This document shows, piece by piece, positions 21,741-32,716 of a stretch of DNA of 64,000 nt. Position numbers and translations under genes: made by a program. The stretch spans positions 83,461,942 through 83,525,941 of the forward strand of contig CM019826.1 of NCBI GenBank assembly GCA_009763385.1, in the 5' to 3' direction. The stretch comes from Coix lacryma-jobi var. lacryma-jobi. Lineage: Eukaryota > Streptophyta > Magnoliopsida > Poales > Poaceae. The notes beneath the pieces were generated by a model. That model did no database searches and was not told the DNA's origin. It was given only the letters and a program-made list of their open reading frames with translations. How positions within the stretch are numbered: position 1 is the stretch's first letter; the number at the start of each line of letters is the position of its first letter.

Positions 21741-22150
21741 TCTGTCTTGAACAGGCTGTTTGATGAGTAGTTTGTACTTAGGAATGCCTGTAAATAAACT
21801 GCTCTTCCTTGCAAAACATCTGTTCCTGTGAAGTACTTGTCTGAAGTTTCCTGAATTACCGAAAACAAAAACCCTCGCACGACATCATCTTTACTCAGTC
21901 AGACTAATATTTTTGGCTCTAAAGGCGACATATGTCATGTCGGCTGTTCAAACATTTTTTCTGCTAAAGGCGACGCTTCTCATCGGCTAATTGACTGCAT
22001 ACGATTCTTATGTACCGACCTCTATGTTGGGATAAAATTTCTTAAGAAATCTCCCATTAACAGCTCTAGAAAACTCCTCCCCTAGCAAGGTCTTCAAAAT
22101 ATACGCGTTGCCAGGCACATGTCTTACTATCTGAAAAGGACCTTCCCATT
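21741..22150. other. Convergent spacer between antisense ORF 2 and integrase of F
   Basis: Both flanking reading directions end here: the plus-strand ORF at 21740 and minus-strand pol just left of 22151. No ORF or strong terminator is visible. CTAAAGGCGAC words repeat at 21921 and 21964. Confidence 0.5.
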
Positions 22151-23290
22151 TTAAGACCATTTACCGAATGCTTTGTCTTTCGTTCCAATTGGCAATACAA
22201 CCTTCCAAACTAAATCCCCCTCTTCAAAGCGTTTTTCCTTGACCTTTTTATGGTAATACCTATCAACACGTAATTTGTTCTTCTCTATATTCTCCAATGC
22301 CTTGAGACGAATTAGGTGCAGATCATCTAGTTCGTTCATCATTAAACTCTCATAATCTTCCTTCTTTAACTCATTCTGCAATGTAACTCGTCTCGAACTC
22401 GATTGCAACTCCCAAGGCAACACAACACAATGTCCATAAACCAACTCGTAAGGAGATATTTGAGTAGACCCATGACATGCCATTCGGTAAGCCCATAATG
22501 CTTCACTTAAGACCGAATGGCACTTTTTCTTTCTCATCGATCTTCTTCTGGATAATCTTAATCATAATCTTATTGGATGCTTCGGCTTGACCATTGGCTT
22601 GCGCATAATAAGGAGAAGAATTACACAGCTTAATTCCCATCTCTTCAGCAAAATCACAGAATTCAGAGGAGGTGAACTGGGTCCCTTGATCCGTAGTTAT
22701 AGTTTGAGGGATCCCAATCTGTGAACTATATGCACCTTGACAAAATTAATCATGTTCTCGGACGTAACATTCTTCAAGGTATAGCCTCAACCCATTTGGT
22801 AAAATAATCTGTAGCCAAAAGTATGAATTTGTGTCCTTTGCTAGAAGGTGGGTGAATTTGACCAATTAAGTCTATAGCCCATCCTCTAAACGGCCATGGC
22901 TTGATAATTGGATTCATAGCCGATGCTGGAACTCTCTAAACATTCCTGAATCTTTGACAATCTTGACATCCTTTATAATATTCAAAACAATCCTCAAGCA
23001 TAGTCGGCCAAAAATAACCGGTCCTCCTTATTATCCATTTCATTCGGTAGGCCGATTGATGCGCGTCACATAATCCTTCATGCAATTCGTACATCAGCTT
23101 TTTTGCTTCTTCCTGACTTAAACACTTCAGAAGCACCCCATCTATAGACTTATAATACAGCTGACCATCAAGAAGTGTGAATTTGACAGCCTTATACCTG
23201 AGCTTTCGGGAAACTTTCTGCGATGGATTCTTCATGTAATCGGCAATTTCCTTTCTCCAATCATTAAACATATGACCTTCATCCAAAGCA
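22151..23290 (-). pseudogene. Element F integrase (gypsy)
   Basis: Minus-strand integrase. The N-terminal part (23286-22936) has LHEGLCDAHQSAYRMKWIIR, YFWPTMLEDC and CQDCQRF, the HHCC zinc module. The core between about 22930 and 22540 is traceable (QLIHPPSSKGHKFILLATDY-like, then DQGTQFTS and NYYSPYYAQANGQAE-like readings) but is scattered over frames. The C-terminal part 22537-22151 is open and reads LWAYRMACHGSTQISPYELV, then KVKEKRFEEGDLVWKVVLP. Frame changes near 22900 and 22540 inactivate it. Confidence 0.83.
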
Positions 23291-24139
23291 AGAACTCCTT
23301 GATCCTTCCGATAACCCGAAGCAGCCTGAGCTAATTTATTTGCTTCCTCATTGTGCCCCTAGGGATATGATGTAAAGTTGCTATCTAGAAATTTTTCAAA
23401 AGTTCTTGACATTCCTCATAATATTCCCTCAATACGTCATTTTTGCATTCATACTGACCGATCAACTGGTTGATGACCAACTCAGAATCTCCAAAAGCTT
23501 TTATCTCCACAAGAAGCCGAAGTCCTCTGAGTAGGGCTTCATACTGTGCTTGATTATTAGTAACATAGAACTCAATGGGGATAGCATATCTAAGTGTTAA
23601 CCCTTGCGGAGAAATCAAGAGAACACCTGCGCCCCCACCCTTTATCGCAGGATGAGCCGTCGAAAAATAACGTCCAAGGTGCAACATTTATCATAGTAGC
23701 AGAAGGATCACGATGATGAGTAATGAAATCAGCAATAGCTTGACCTTTCACACCGCCTTTGCCGATTCGTATCTCAAATCAAACTCCGATAGTGCCAGGA
23801 TCCATTTGCCGATTCTTCCATTCAGAATAGGCATTTATTGATAGCATGTGCTTATTACGTCAAATTCAGAAACTATCACACATCCGACATCTAACAAGTA
23901 GTGCCGAAACTTTGTGCATGAGTAATATACACATAAACAAAGTTTTTCCGTAGCCAAATACCTCATCTCTGGGTCTAACAGTTTTCGACTAATGTAAGCT
24001 ATACTCTTTCTTTTCCTTCAAATTCTTGCATAAGGCCGATCCTATTGTTAGTTCATCGGCCGCCACGTACAATTTGAAAGGTTTATCAAGCTGAGGAGGT
24101 ATTAATACTGGCGGTGCTTTCATATATTCTTTGATCTCG
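23291..24139 (-). pseudogene. Element F RNase H region, possibly two RNase H modules
   Basis: The clearest part (23687-23385) reads GGGAGVLLISPQG, NNQAQYEALLRGLRLL, DSELVINQLIGQYE: the N-A-Y-EAL layout of the archaeal-like RNase H found as a second copy in Tat elements. Between 24139 and 23830 lies degenerate sequence compatible with the classical RNase H linked to RT (YISRKLLDPEMRYLA- and CTKFRHYLL-like segments). The dual arrangement is family knowledge; here it is only partly visible. Confidence 0.7.
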
Positions 24140-25269
24140 TCAAAGCTTTCTGGTGCACGTCACCCCATACGAATTTTGATCTCTTTTAAGCTTCAGCAAT
24201 TGGGGAAAAGGCAAAACTCTTTCCGATAAGCCAGATATGGACCTTCTTACAAAATTAATCTTGCCAAGTAACCATTGCAACTCTGTGAGGTTGGTTGGAG
24301 GGACAAATTTGTCTATTGCTTCCATGCTCTTCTTTCCGACCTCAATTCCCCCTTATGGATCAGAAACCCCAAGAACTCTCCTGCCGAAACTCCAAAAGCA
24401 CATTTGTTTGGATTCATCCTCAAACCAAGCTTCCTTGTGCACTCCAAAGTCTTCCTCAAATTAGCCAAATGTTCTCTATGATTCATGGATTTCACGACCA
24501 CATCATCAATATAAATTTCTACAATCTTGCCGATCAATTCATGGAAGATGTAGTTCATAGCCCTTTGATAAGTTGGCGCCGGCATTCTTCAATCCAAATG
24601 TCATCACACCCATTCAAACAGACCAATATGACCGGGACATCTAAAAGCTGTCTTTGAAATGTCTTCTATCGCCATAAAGATCTGATTGTATCCAGCGTTA
24701 TCGTCCATAAAGCTGATGACTTCGTAACCAGCTGCTGCATCAACAAGCAACCCAGCAACCGGGATCGGGTAACTATCCATTGGAGTAGCTTTATTGAGAT
24801 CTCTAAAATCAATGCAGACCCTCATCTTTCCATTCTTCTTATACATTGGAACTATATTCGAAATCCAATCTGCATATCTGCATGGTCGAATGAAATCCGC
24901 TTCCAATAACCTCTCAATTTCTTTTTACACATCGGCTAGCACCTCTTCCTTAAAAATCTTCCGAGGAGGTTGCTTATAAGGACGATACCCGGGTTTGATT
25001 GGTAGCCGATGCTCAACAATGGAGTGATCTAATCCAGGCATCTCTGTGTAATCCCATGCAAAACAATCTTTGAACTCCTTCAAAAGATTTATCAATTTCA
25101 ATCTACACTCTGGATCCAAATTGGTGCTGACATATATCGGTCTCGCTTCAGCTTCACTACCGATATGCACTTCTTCCAACTTATCAGTCGACATAAAGCC
25201 TTGTCCCAATTTCCCTTCGTTTCCGTCAATTGGGTTATCCATCCAAGGATTGCTTTGAGAATCAATCAC
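24140..25269 (-). pseudogene. Element F reverse transcriptase (gypsy)
   Basis: Minus-strand RT. The connector and palm entry (25269-24925) read FKDCFAWDYTEMPGLD, HRLPIKPGYRPYKQPPRK. Next are FIRPCRYADWISNIVPMYKK, MRVCIDFRDLNKATP and SFMDDNAGYNQI, then (24585-24313) EIYIDDVVVKSMNHREHL with the catalytic Asp pair near 24502-24507. The thumb/connection GLRMNPNKCAFGV and LQWLLGKINFVRRSI follow to 24140. Breaks occur near 24915, 24600 and 24320. The coding sequence starts almost at the primer binding site, so upstream gag-protease is missing. Confidence 0.88.
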
Positions 25270-25285
25270 TTGGATGAGCTTTCGT

Positions 25286-25303
25286 GTCCCACTGGGCGTG
25301 GCA
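25286..25303 (-). promoter_or_regulatory. Primer-binding-site candidate of F
   Basis: Minus strand TGCCACGCCCAGTGGGAC, 7 nt inside the 5' LTR. I do not assign the tRNA; the CCCAGTGGGAC core is familiar from Tat-type elements. Pol sequence begins about 20 nt further on. Confidence 0.5.
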
Positions 25304-25310
25304 AAAAGTG

Positions 25311-26857
25311 TGTTGACGCAAAACGTGACACCTCACGCCAAGCACACAGCAAGCCGAAAAGCTAGCTTCAATCGGGGGCCCGGAATATGCTGAATCCGGA
25401 GACGTGCCAGTCGGTTTGACCTGAAAACCAACAAGGGAAAAACTATGAGAATACCTTTGGAACATGCCGGATAAAACTAGACTGTTCCATATGTACGGCT
25501 TTGAGATCCAATCACGACGGCACACAGCTATAGAAGTTGTCTGTCAGAGCATGTTTATAAAGTCATTCGGCTAGTATGAGAACAGAGTATGTAAAGCATA
25601 TTAACTACCGAATGCATATGTAAAGAAAGACATGCTTGGACAAATTAAAGATATTATAAATAGGTAACATGCAAAATAGATCTATTCAAATAACACATGC
25701 ATAGGCTAATCCAACTAATCTGTCGCACGTTTAGTCTTCATAAAACAGTTAGGCATAAACTCAAGCAAAGCTAATCCACCGCATGATACCACTTGCTATA
25801 AGTTTACACCACTTCTTATAATTAGATTAATCCACCGCATGATACAATCTAGTTATAAGAAGCTAAAAGCATGCATATATTTGAACAGATCTATAAAGGC
25901 TCATTACTCGTGTAAGCTTAACCAGATCGGCCAACCAGCCGAATTGGGGTCCATGAAGAAGGAACAAACAAGCAAGCACGATTAAACTAATCTAAAACCC
26001 GCATCTGCCGCACGACACCTAGTTTCATCAAAGCCTAACCATGATTGATATGCGTGTACCCACAACATGTAACAATCTAGATTGATAGTTGATTCAGCCA
26101 TCATGATCTTATGATTAAAAGAGAGCACAAGCAAACTCGTGCGACAAGGCCGAACAAAGATCAATCTAAATTGGGCAAAAAGGTGTTACAAGAATTAAAT
26201 AAATGAAACATATAACACATGATAACTTAATGAATCTATTGGATCTGCCAAATCTATAGAGCTGATAACTATTTTTACTCATGACTTAATCCGCCGCACG
26301 ATACAAGGCATAAGCAAAAACTTCCCGTCATAAGCTTAAATCCGCCGCACGATACTAAGCTTAACATACGAGACTACTTGCATCATATCTAAATCCACCG
26401 CATGATACTAGACATGATAGCAAGGTTGTCGGTACTTACGGAGGTCGACGGATCGATGATTCCTCTCGAAGAACTCGACGACACGACTAAGGACTCGAAG
26501 GTGGCACGGGGCCGGTTTGTATTGATATGGTTGTGAACAATTTTACAATGATCAAGGGTTTATATTTATACTCTAGACGAACATGAGTCCTAAATGATTA
26601 CGACTTATACAACGAATTTTGAAAAGATACAAATATTATTCCTATTTTCTCATCGTCCTCCATCGTCACATATCTTCTCGTGTAAGCTACCTACACTTCC
26701 TGAATGGGGTCGTTGTTTCACAAAACAGCCAACCATGTAGGCATTTGCCGAAATCCCGAAAACTAGCCGACCGCTTGGTCACTTACCGAATGCTTCTTTT
26801 ACTGTCGGTTGGGCCTTCTTGTCATCCTCTCGTGTGTGCGAAAATCTGGTGTTAACA
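25311..26857 (-). repeat. 5' LTR of F (1547 bp)
   Basis: Collinear with 15818-17371, same ends (TGTTGACGC...GTTAACA), target copy ACGAG at 26858-26862. It carries the same five core repeats. One stem here is longer: CTTCTTATAATTAGATT against AATCTAGTTATAAGAAG (about 25813-25863), 16 of 17 pairs. Confidence 0.93.
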
Positions 26858-26862
26858 ACGAG

Positions 26863-27967
26863 GCAATCTTCGTGAGGGCCAAAACGAAAACGCGAAGAAC
26901 ACACAAGCAAGAACGCGATTCGATCTCAATTTCCAGCCGAAACTCCTCCACAGGAGGAGACAACGGGATTATGGTATCGTTTCCTCAAATAGCAAATACA
27001 CAGAGGTATGATTCACCGTCTCTGCGGATCTCAGTAGCTACAGCAGGTAATGGGAAGCAGGAAACCCTAAGTGAAAATAGAAAATGACTGAGATGTCGTA
27101 TGGAGGGGGGTTGCCTCTCCTTATATAGCATAATACAATTATTCCCCTTCTACCCCTACTACTAAAGAGCGAGCAGGCTAACCCTAAGGGTATTCCTGAC
27201 CAACTCGAAGTTGATGGTGATCCGACAGCCACGCCCGCACAACTGGTAGCTTCGCCTCGACGCGACCTCACCGATTGCCCCACGTCCGCCACCGCTCTCT
27301 GCTCTTCCTTTTCACGGACCTCCCTCCGGTTTTGAGGCCGAAACCAGGAAACCTGTCGTCCGTCACCTGAGTTTTGTGGCCCAAACTCAGAAACCCGCCA
27401 GCACCCAGGTTTTGAGGCCCCAAACCTAGAAACCGTCTCAGCCCGAGTTTTGTGGCCCAAACTCGGAAACCAGCCACACCCAGGTTTTCAGGCCCAAACC
27501 TGGAAACCGTCCTCAGCCCGAGTTTTGTGGCCCAAACTCGGAAACCGGCCGCACCAATTTTTGAGGCCCAAACCTGGAAAACCGTCCACTCGGTGGTATT
27601 TCTGTGGCTCAACCACCAAACCGAGCCGTAGAGGGGATGCACCGCTCGTGCACCACGTCCACTGACACGTGTCCCCAGGTCCTCGACCTGAGCTACACCA
27701 TGCCCCGCAAGTCTCCGCTCGTCGCTGTCTCCAGGCTGTCAGCCACCACAGCCGATCCTCAGGCCACCAGTCCTCAGTCCAAGCCTCACGTCCGCCCTTC
27801 ACCGCTCCCGGTCCATTGGCACGACACGTCTCTACTTGACCTTCACCTTGCCTTCCATCACTATATCCATGCTCGGCACCTGCACAACACAAGCCAATGA
27901 ACATGCGCATCAAACTAGTTGACAATCACTCATCACTCAAGATCCGGCATACACCCATGTATCCGCA
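26863..27967 (-). repeat. 3' LTR of A, U3-side piece
   Basis: Continues the LTR of A after F (the flanking text AAACGCGAAGAACAC matches the LTR of B near 43777). It ends ATGTATCCGCA, the complement of the LTR start TGCGGATACAT. With 14839-15817 the LTR is about 2.08 kb. A clear TATA box (minus strand CTATATAAGG) lies at 27119-27128, about 840 bp in. The hairpin array 27325-27577 lies upstream of it. Confidence 0.9.
27325..27577 (-). repeat. Hairpin array in the LTR of A, seven units
   Basis: Units at about 27325, 27367-27390, 27405-27429, 27443-27466, 27480-27503, 27518-27541 and 27554-27576. Stems (plus strand) include CTGAGTTT/AAACTCAG, CCGAGTTT/AAACTCGG (twice) and CCAGGTTT/AAACCTGG. Loops are TGTGGCCC, TGAGGCCC or TCAGGCCC. 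The first and last units are imperfect. Confidence 0.88.
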
Positions 27968-27981
27968 ATCTCCCCCTTGAT
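27968..27981 (-). promoter_or_regulatory. Polypurine tract of A
   Basis: Minus strand ATCAAGGGGGAGAT, identical to D and B, next to the LTR start. Confidence 0.88.
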
Positions 27982-29554
27982 GAGTGCATTGCCAACTACC
28001 ACACAAATCATATGAAAGAAGAAGAAGGAAGAAGAAGGAAGAGAGAGAACTCGACCAAATGACCCAAAAGCATAGCAAAGCCGAAAGAAGGTAAAGTGGA
28101 AAGAGCAAAACAACTTGGTCCCCAATGACATGGGCAACGGCTCGACGCAACCAAGCAAATCAAAGCTAGCCCTCAAGAAGATGTAGAACAGGTTCAACAC
28201 CGCTAGCAGGAAAGCTCGATCCAATTGAAATTCAAGCAAAATAGAGCTAGCCCTCAAGAAGAGGCAGAATGGGCTCAACACCGCTAGCGAGAAAACTCGA
28301 TACCAAGTGAAGAGCGTATAGGCAAAGTCACTAGTTCCTCAAGAAAGAGGCAAAGGCTCAACACACATAGCTACCAAAAAATGCTCTGAATCAATTGGAA
28401 AAATGCTCCAAACCAAACGAGCAAACTCAGCAAACTCCCCCTTCAATAGTGCACACAACTAGGACATGCACACCTTCAATAGTGCCACAACTAGGACATG
28501 CATGATTTGTCAAATTTCTCCCCCTTAGTGGATAATGCACTATCAAGCAAATTTCCCCCTTAAATGCATATGAGTAAAAATGCACGTTAGCAGCTTCAAG
28601 AATATAGTCGATAGAAGGAAAAGATGCTCTACAAAGTGCTGATCCGATGACTCAACATTACGCACAAAATGCTAGCAAAGGCTCAAACTGATCACAAAAT
28701 ACGAAATATGAACATATGAGCAAAGTGAGCAGTTTTAGTCAAAAGATATTCACCATCAAAATAGCATTGATCATGTATAGACAGGAAGTCAAACAAGTGC
28801 TAAACATGTATACATGGTGAACTACCCCTAGCAAAGTTCAATCATCATGCTATAGAATGAAACATAGACTTGTGTATTCAAATTTTATCGGGGTTGCAGC
28901 GGTTAAATTACACAAGTTCAAATTTCAGCATATGATTGCGAGAGGTTGACAACTTGTCAATGCCTAACTTTTCAACCGTGCTAAGCCTATGTAGAAGCAA
29001 TCAGAAGCTTAAAGCAACGGTTTCGGTCTTACACTACACGGCTCAAGTTTAACTCAAAGTGCAGTGAGAAACAGTCTCGATACTGTAATGTGTTGACAAT
29101 CAATCCCATCTCGATCTTACCAATTCACTTAACTTGGTTAAATTTTACGACAGGATATGAACATACCAAGCAAGTGAATGACTCAAATCTAGAGACATAG
29201 CAACCTAGCATATATGAAAAGCACAAGTGATTTCAACACATTCGACACATGCTAGTTGCCAATCTCAATGGTGAACAAATTTCAAATTTTATGTTCATTA
29301 AGTATGTTCATCATTCATAAAATAGCTCAGCTCACAACATGTATTAGTGATCAGAAGAGCATAAGCTACAAGCATCATCATATTGCCTCGGAGCATACTA
29401 GACAGAGCATAGTTACATTCTAAGGAATATAGTCATGAAGCTCAGAAAGTAAAGATGCATGATGAAATGCAAAGACTATTCTACTTAAAAATGAAACCAA
29501 AACAAAGCAAAAAAGAGTCAGTCTAAGATACAAGAGAAAAAATGTTTTCCCCAT
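27982..29554 (-). other. Element A non-coding region between pol and 3' LTR
   Basis: Counterpart of 1315-2848 in D and 44612-46138 in B. No credible gene. CTCCCCCTT words (PPT-like on the minus strand) recur near 28435, 28520 and 28553. Sequence words such as AGTTCAATCATCATGCTATAGAATGAAACATAG are shared with B. Confidence 0.7.
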
Positions 29555-30870
29555 CTAAAAGGGAAAACATACACCAAGCTCACCTCTTAACCTAGCAAAG
29601 GTTGATTGGTCCAAAGGCTTGGTCAAAATATCTACCAATTGATGATGAGTATCGACATGGCGAAGGTCGTTATCACCCTTCACATAATGGTCTCGCAGAA
29701 AATGAAAGCGCACATCAATGTGTTTGGTCTTAGAATGCAACACGGGGTTCTTAGCAACGCTAATAACACTCGTGTTGTGACAAAGCAAAGGAACTCGAGA
29801 AAAGCTCAGACCAAAATCACGCAAAGTGGCCATCATCCAAAAACTGGGAACAACAGCTAGCCACAACAACATACTCAGCCTCTATGGTGGACTGGGTGAC
29901 ACTAGACTGCTTGCGAGAAGACCAAGATACAAGAGAAGAACCAATAAACTGACAAGTCCCAGAAGTGGATTTGCGATCAAGTCGGCAACCAGCAAAATCG
30001 GCATCAGAATAACCGCAAAGGGAGAGGGTGAAGGAAGCAGAATACCAAATCCCAAACTCCGGAGTGAAACGAAGGTACCTCATAATGCGCTTGACTGGCT
30101 GACGGTGAGAGGTGCGCGGCGACGCCTGAAAGCGCGTGCAAAGACACACCACGAACTGAATGTCCGGGCGTGTCGCCATCAGGTACAGCAGCGACCCGAT
30201 CATGCTTCGGTACTCCTTCTGGTCCACAGCTTCTCCATCCTCGTCCGCATCCAGGGCCGTCGTGGTCGACATGGGTATTGGAAGAGGCTTGGCCTCACCC
30301 ATATCGAACTTCTTCAGGATGTCCTTGGTGTACATGCCCTGGTGCACAAACGTTCCTTCCCGAGATTACTTGATTTGCAACCCAAGGAAGAATGTCAACT
30401 CACCCATCATGCTCATCTCAAACTCCCTGCTCATAAGATCTGCAAACTTGGCAACTAAAGCGTGAGAAGAACCACCAAAAATGATTTCACCCACGTAAAT
30501 CTGGACCAAAAGAGTGTCATTGCCTTGCTTGAGGAGAAAAAGCGTTTTATCCACACATCCCATTTTAAAAGCCTTAGCAAGCAAAAAGGTTTTCAACCTA
30601 TGATACCAAGCTCTAGGGGCTTGATTCAAACCATACAAAGCTTTGTGAAGTTTTAAAACATGGTTCGGAAACTTGGGATTTTCGAAACCGGGGGGTTGTT
30701 TTCATACACCTCTTCTTCTATGTAGCCATTTAAGAAGGCACTCTTGACATCCATTTGAAAAAGTTTAAACCCTTTGGATGCAGCAAAAGCCAAGAGTGTC
30801 CTAATTGCCTCCAAACGAGCTACCGGAGCAAAAGTCTCCTCATAGTCTATCCCTCCTTCTGACTATACCC
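29555..30870 (-). pseudogene. Element A RT and RNase H (copia), catalytic box mutated
   Basis: Minus strand. RT reads FAPVARLEA (about 30835-30810), [30 protein letters not shown] and IYVGEIIFGG near 30500, where copia RT has YVDD: both catalytic Asp codons are changed (Gly, Glu). RNase H follows: GYSDADFAGCRLDRKSTSG, QSTIEAEYVV, then HIDVRFHFLRDHY and DILTKPLDQSTFARL, ending at 29555. Frames change near 30650, 30360 and 29850. It is dead by active-site loss as well as frameshifts. Confidence 0.9.
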
Positions 30871-31432
30871 CTGAGCTACAAGTCTAGCCTTGTTTCTCAC
30901 AATGTGGCCATCCTCTCCTTGTTTGTTTTTGAAAACCCATTTTGTACCAATAGGGTGACACTCAGGAGGAGGTGGAACCAAAACCCAAAACCAATTTCTC
31001 TCATCATTTTTTCTAACTCCTCATGCATGGCATTAACCCAATCTGGATCAGATAAAGCATGTCCAACATCTTAGGGTTCAAAATCAGCAACTAATGCAGA
31101 ATGAGCAAAGTGAGAGATTTATTGTGACCTTGACCGAGTGACACGTTCGTTGATGCTGCCGATCATCTGTTGAGGCGGGTGTTGGTGCTGAATGTGTCGT
31201 GGTGCCTCCCGAGCTGAAGAAACCTCCCCCTCAACAGCAGCTGGCGCCTCCTCGGGTACAAATGGCACAGCCCGAGGTGGCGGATCCCACGGCCCCCAAG
31301 TAGTCGAAGAAGAAGGGTCGGGGCCATGAGTAGTCGTAGTAGAAGCCAATCCTAGTGGCACAGCAGGTGGAGGTGGTGTTGGATCATCCATCCCTTCAGC
31401 ACCCTCGTCCTCGTTCATCAAAAGAGGTTCGC
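30871..31432 (-). pseudogene. Element A integrase-RT linker, cut by G
   Basis: Pro/Ala-rich linker between integrase and RT. The segment 31421-31119 has PRAVPFVPEEAPAAVEG and REAPRHIQHQHPPQQMIGSI, matching 47889-47640 of B. The 30871-31118 part is the RT entry in broken frames. G inserted after 31432; TTCGC 31428-31432 is the target copy. Confidence 0.82.
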
Positions 31433-32697
31433 TGTTGGTACAAATTAACGCACACTCTACTTTATCCGCAAGTGCACAGATAAAATCTACCGATGTAGCA
31501 CTTCACCGGAGTAACCCAGTTTTAATATCGAACCCAATGGAACGGATAGCGATGAGTCTCTAGTGTATAACCCCTGAGTAACTAACAAGGACGGAGAAGC
31601 TAAAAGTATAGAGGGGATCACTAAGGCTATCTAAATCCAACTTAAGAGTGATATGTTTATATTATTCTTAGTGGGGAAATTGCCATAAAGGTCACAACAG
31701 AGTATGATTCTTTTATGCAAACGTATAATCCTACCGAGCCTACACAAGGGTAAGTGGACTATAGAAGAATCAACAAGGCTATAAGAGTCACCCTTGCGAA
31801 CTACCACTACTACCGGCGTTATAGAAGGTAAATATGAGCTATCAAGTCTAAGCACCACGCTTACACTATCCAACTACTCTAACTCTAGACCGACTAGAAT
31901 TAAAGTACTCAAAAGAGAGTCATAAACCTTAAGAATAATAAGAACAATAGCTCAAACTTAAATATAGACGTTGATTACCGAAACATTGGTTGAAGCAGGT
32001 CGATGAGAACTTGAATCCACACGTACAAGATGAAGAAGTTGATCCGACAGGCCGGAGCTCCTTCTTGATCTCTTCCTCTCTCTCTCTCTTCTAGTTCTAG
32101 TATAAGACTAGGTTCTAATCCTAACTAGAGGGGTATCTTGTCTTCTTCTTGAAAGCTTACTCCTGAAGTCTCTTCTAGGTTTCTAATTGAAGCGTAGTCT
32201 TCTGAAGAGGGATCTTCTCTCTGTCTGACATGGGGCACAGGGGCCTGTTTATATAGCCCTGAGGGATCAATCGCCGACCATTAGATCAAACCGACTTCAC
32301 GTAGGGCCGAGATTGATCCTCAAAGGCGGTGGAAGTATCTTGCAGAAGACGGAAGCCAGAGGAGCCAGGGGGAGACCGACCGGTGGCCCAGGGCCCAGGG
32401 ACCGGTCGGTCCCACCTGGAAGTGGATCGGGGTGCCCTTCCTCGTGGTGTCTCTACGTGATCTCTGGAGTCTTCTTGAAGGTTCCTGACTTGGCTAAAGC
32501 GTTATCTCCCGTTGGTTTCCTTCTAGGGGAAGGAATCGAGGGTTGTTTTCTGGTTTTGTTTTGTCCCTGCGGATTCATAATTCACCAAAACTCATGGAAT
32601 TTGTTAGTTTTCATCCCTATACTAAGGTGGAGTTTATGTATTCATCCATTTTCATGCTTAATTGACCTTTAATAATAAGAGTTAATTAGTGTCAACA
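31433..32697 (-). repeat. 3' LTR of G (1265 bp)
   Basis: Plus-strand ends TGTTGGTACAAATTAACG and GTTAATTAGTGTCAACA; matches 39602-40863 with few differences. TATA box at 32247-32258 (minus strand GGCTATATAAAC). GACCGGTCGGTC-type palindromes occur near 32397, as in H. Confidence 0.93.
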
Positions 32698-32716
32698 AGC
32701 TCCCCCACACTTAGAC
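32698..32716 (-). promoter_or_regulatory. Polypurine tract of G
   Basis: Minus strand CTAAGTGTGGGGGAGCT directly before the 3' LTR; the GTGGGGGAG core is typical of grass gypsy elements. Confidence 0.82.

Larger units (their letters stand above)
15818..26857 (-). mobile_element. Element F: Tat-like gypsy with antisense ORFs, lacking gag
   Basis: Complete insertion with LTRs 25311-26857 (5') and 15818-17371 (3'), bounded by ACGAG on both sides. The internal minus strand carries RT, RNase H and integrase. Between integrase and the 3' LTR are two plus-strand (antisense) ORF regions. Only about 40 bp separate the 5' LTR from the RT-proximal coding sequence, so gag and protease are absent. Lineage is inferred from the pol motifs, a possible second RNase H and the antisense ORFs, features known in Tat elements. 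Confidence 0.9.

Noticed and set aside
27325..27577. Regularly spaced repeats as a CRISPR-like array
   Set aside because: Plant nuclear context, palindromic units with changing stems and no constant long repeat or unique spacers; it lies inside an LTR.
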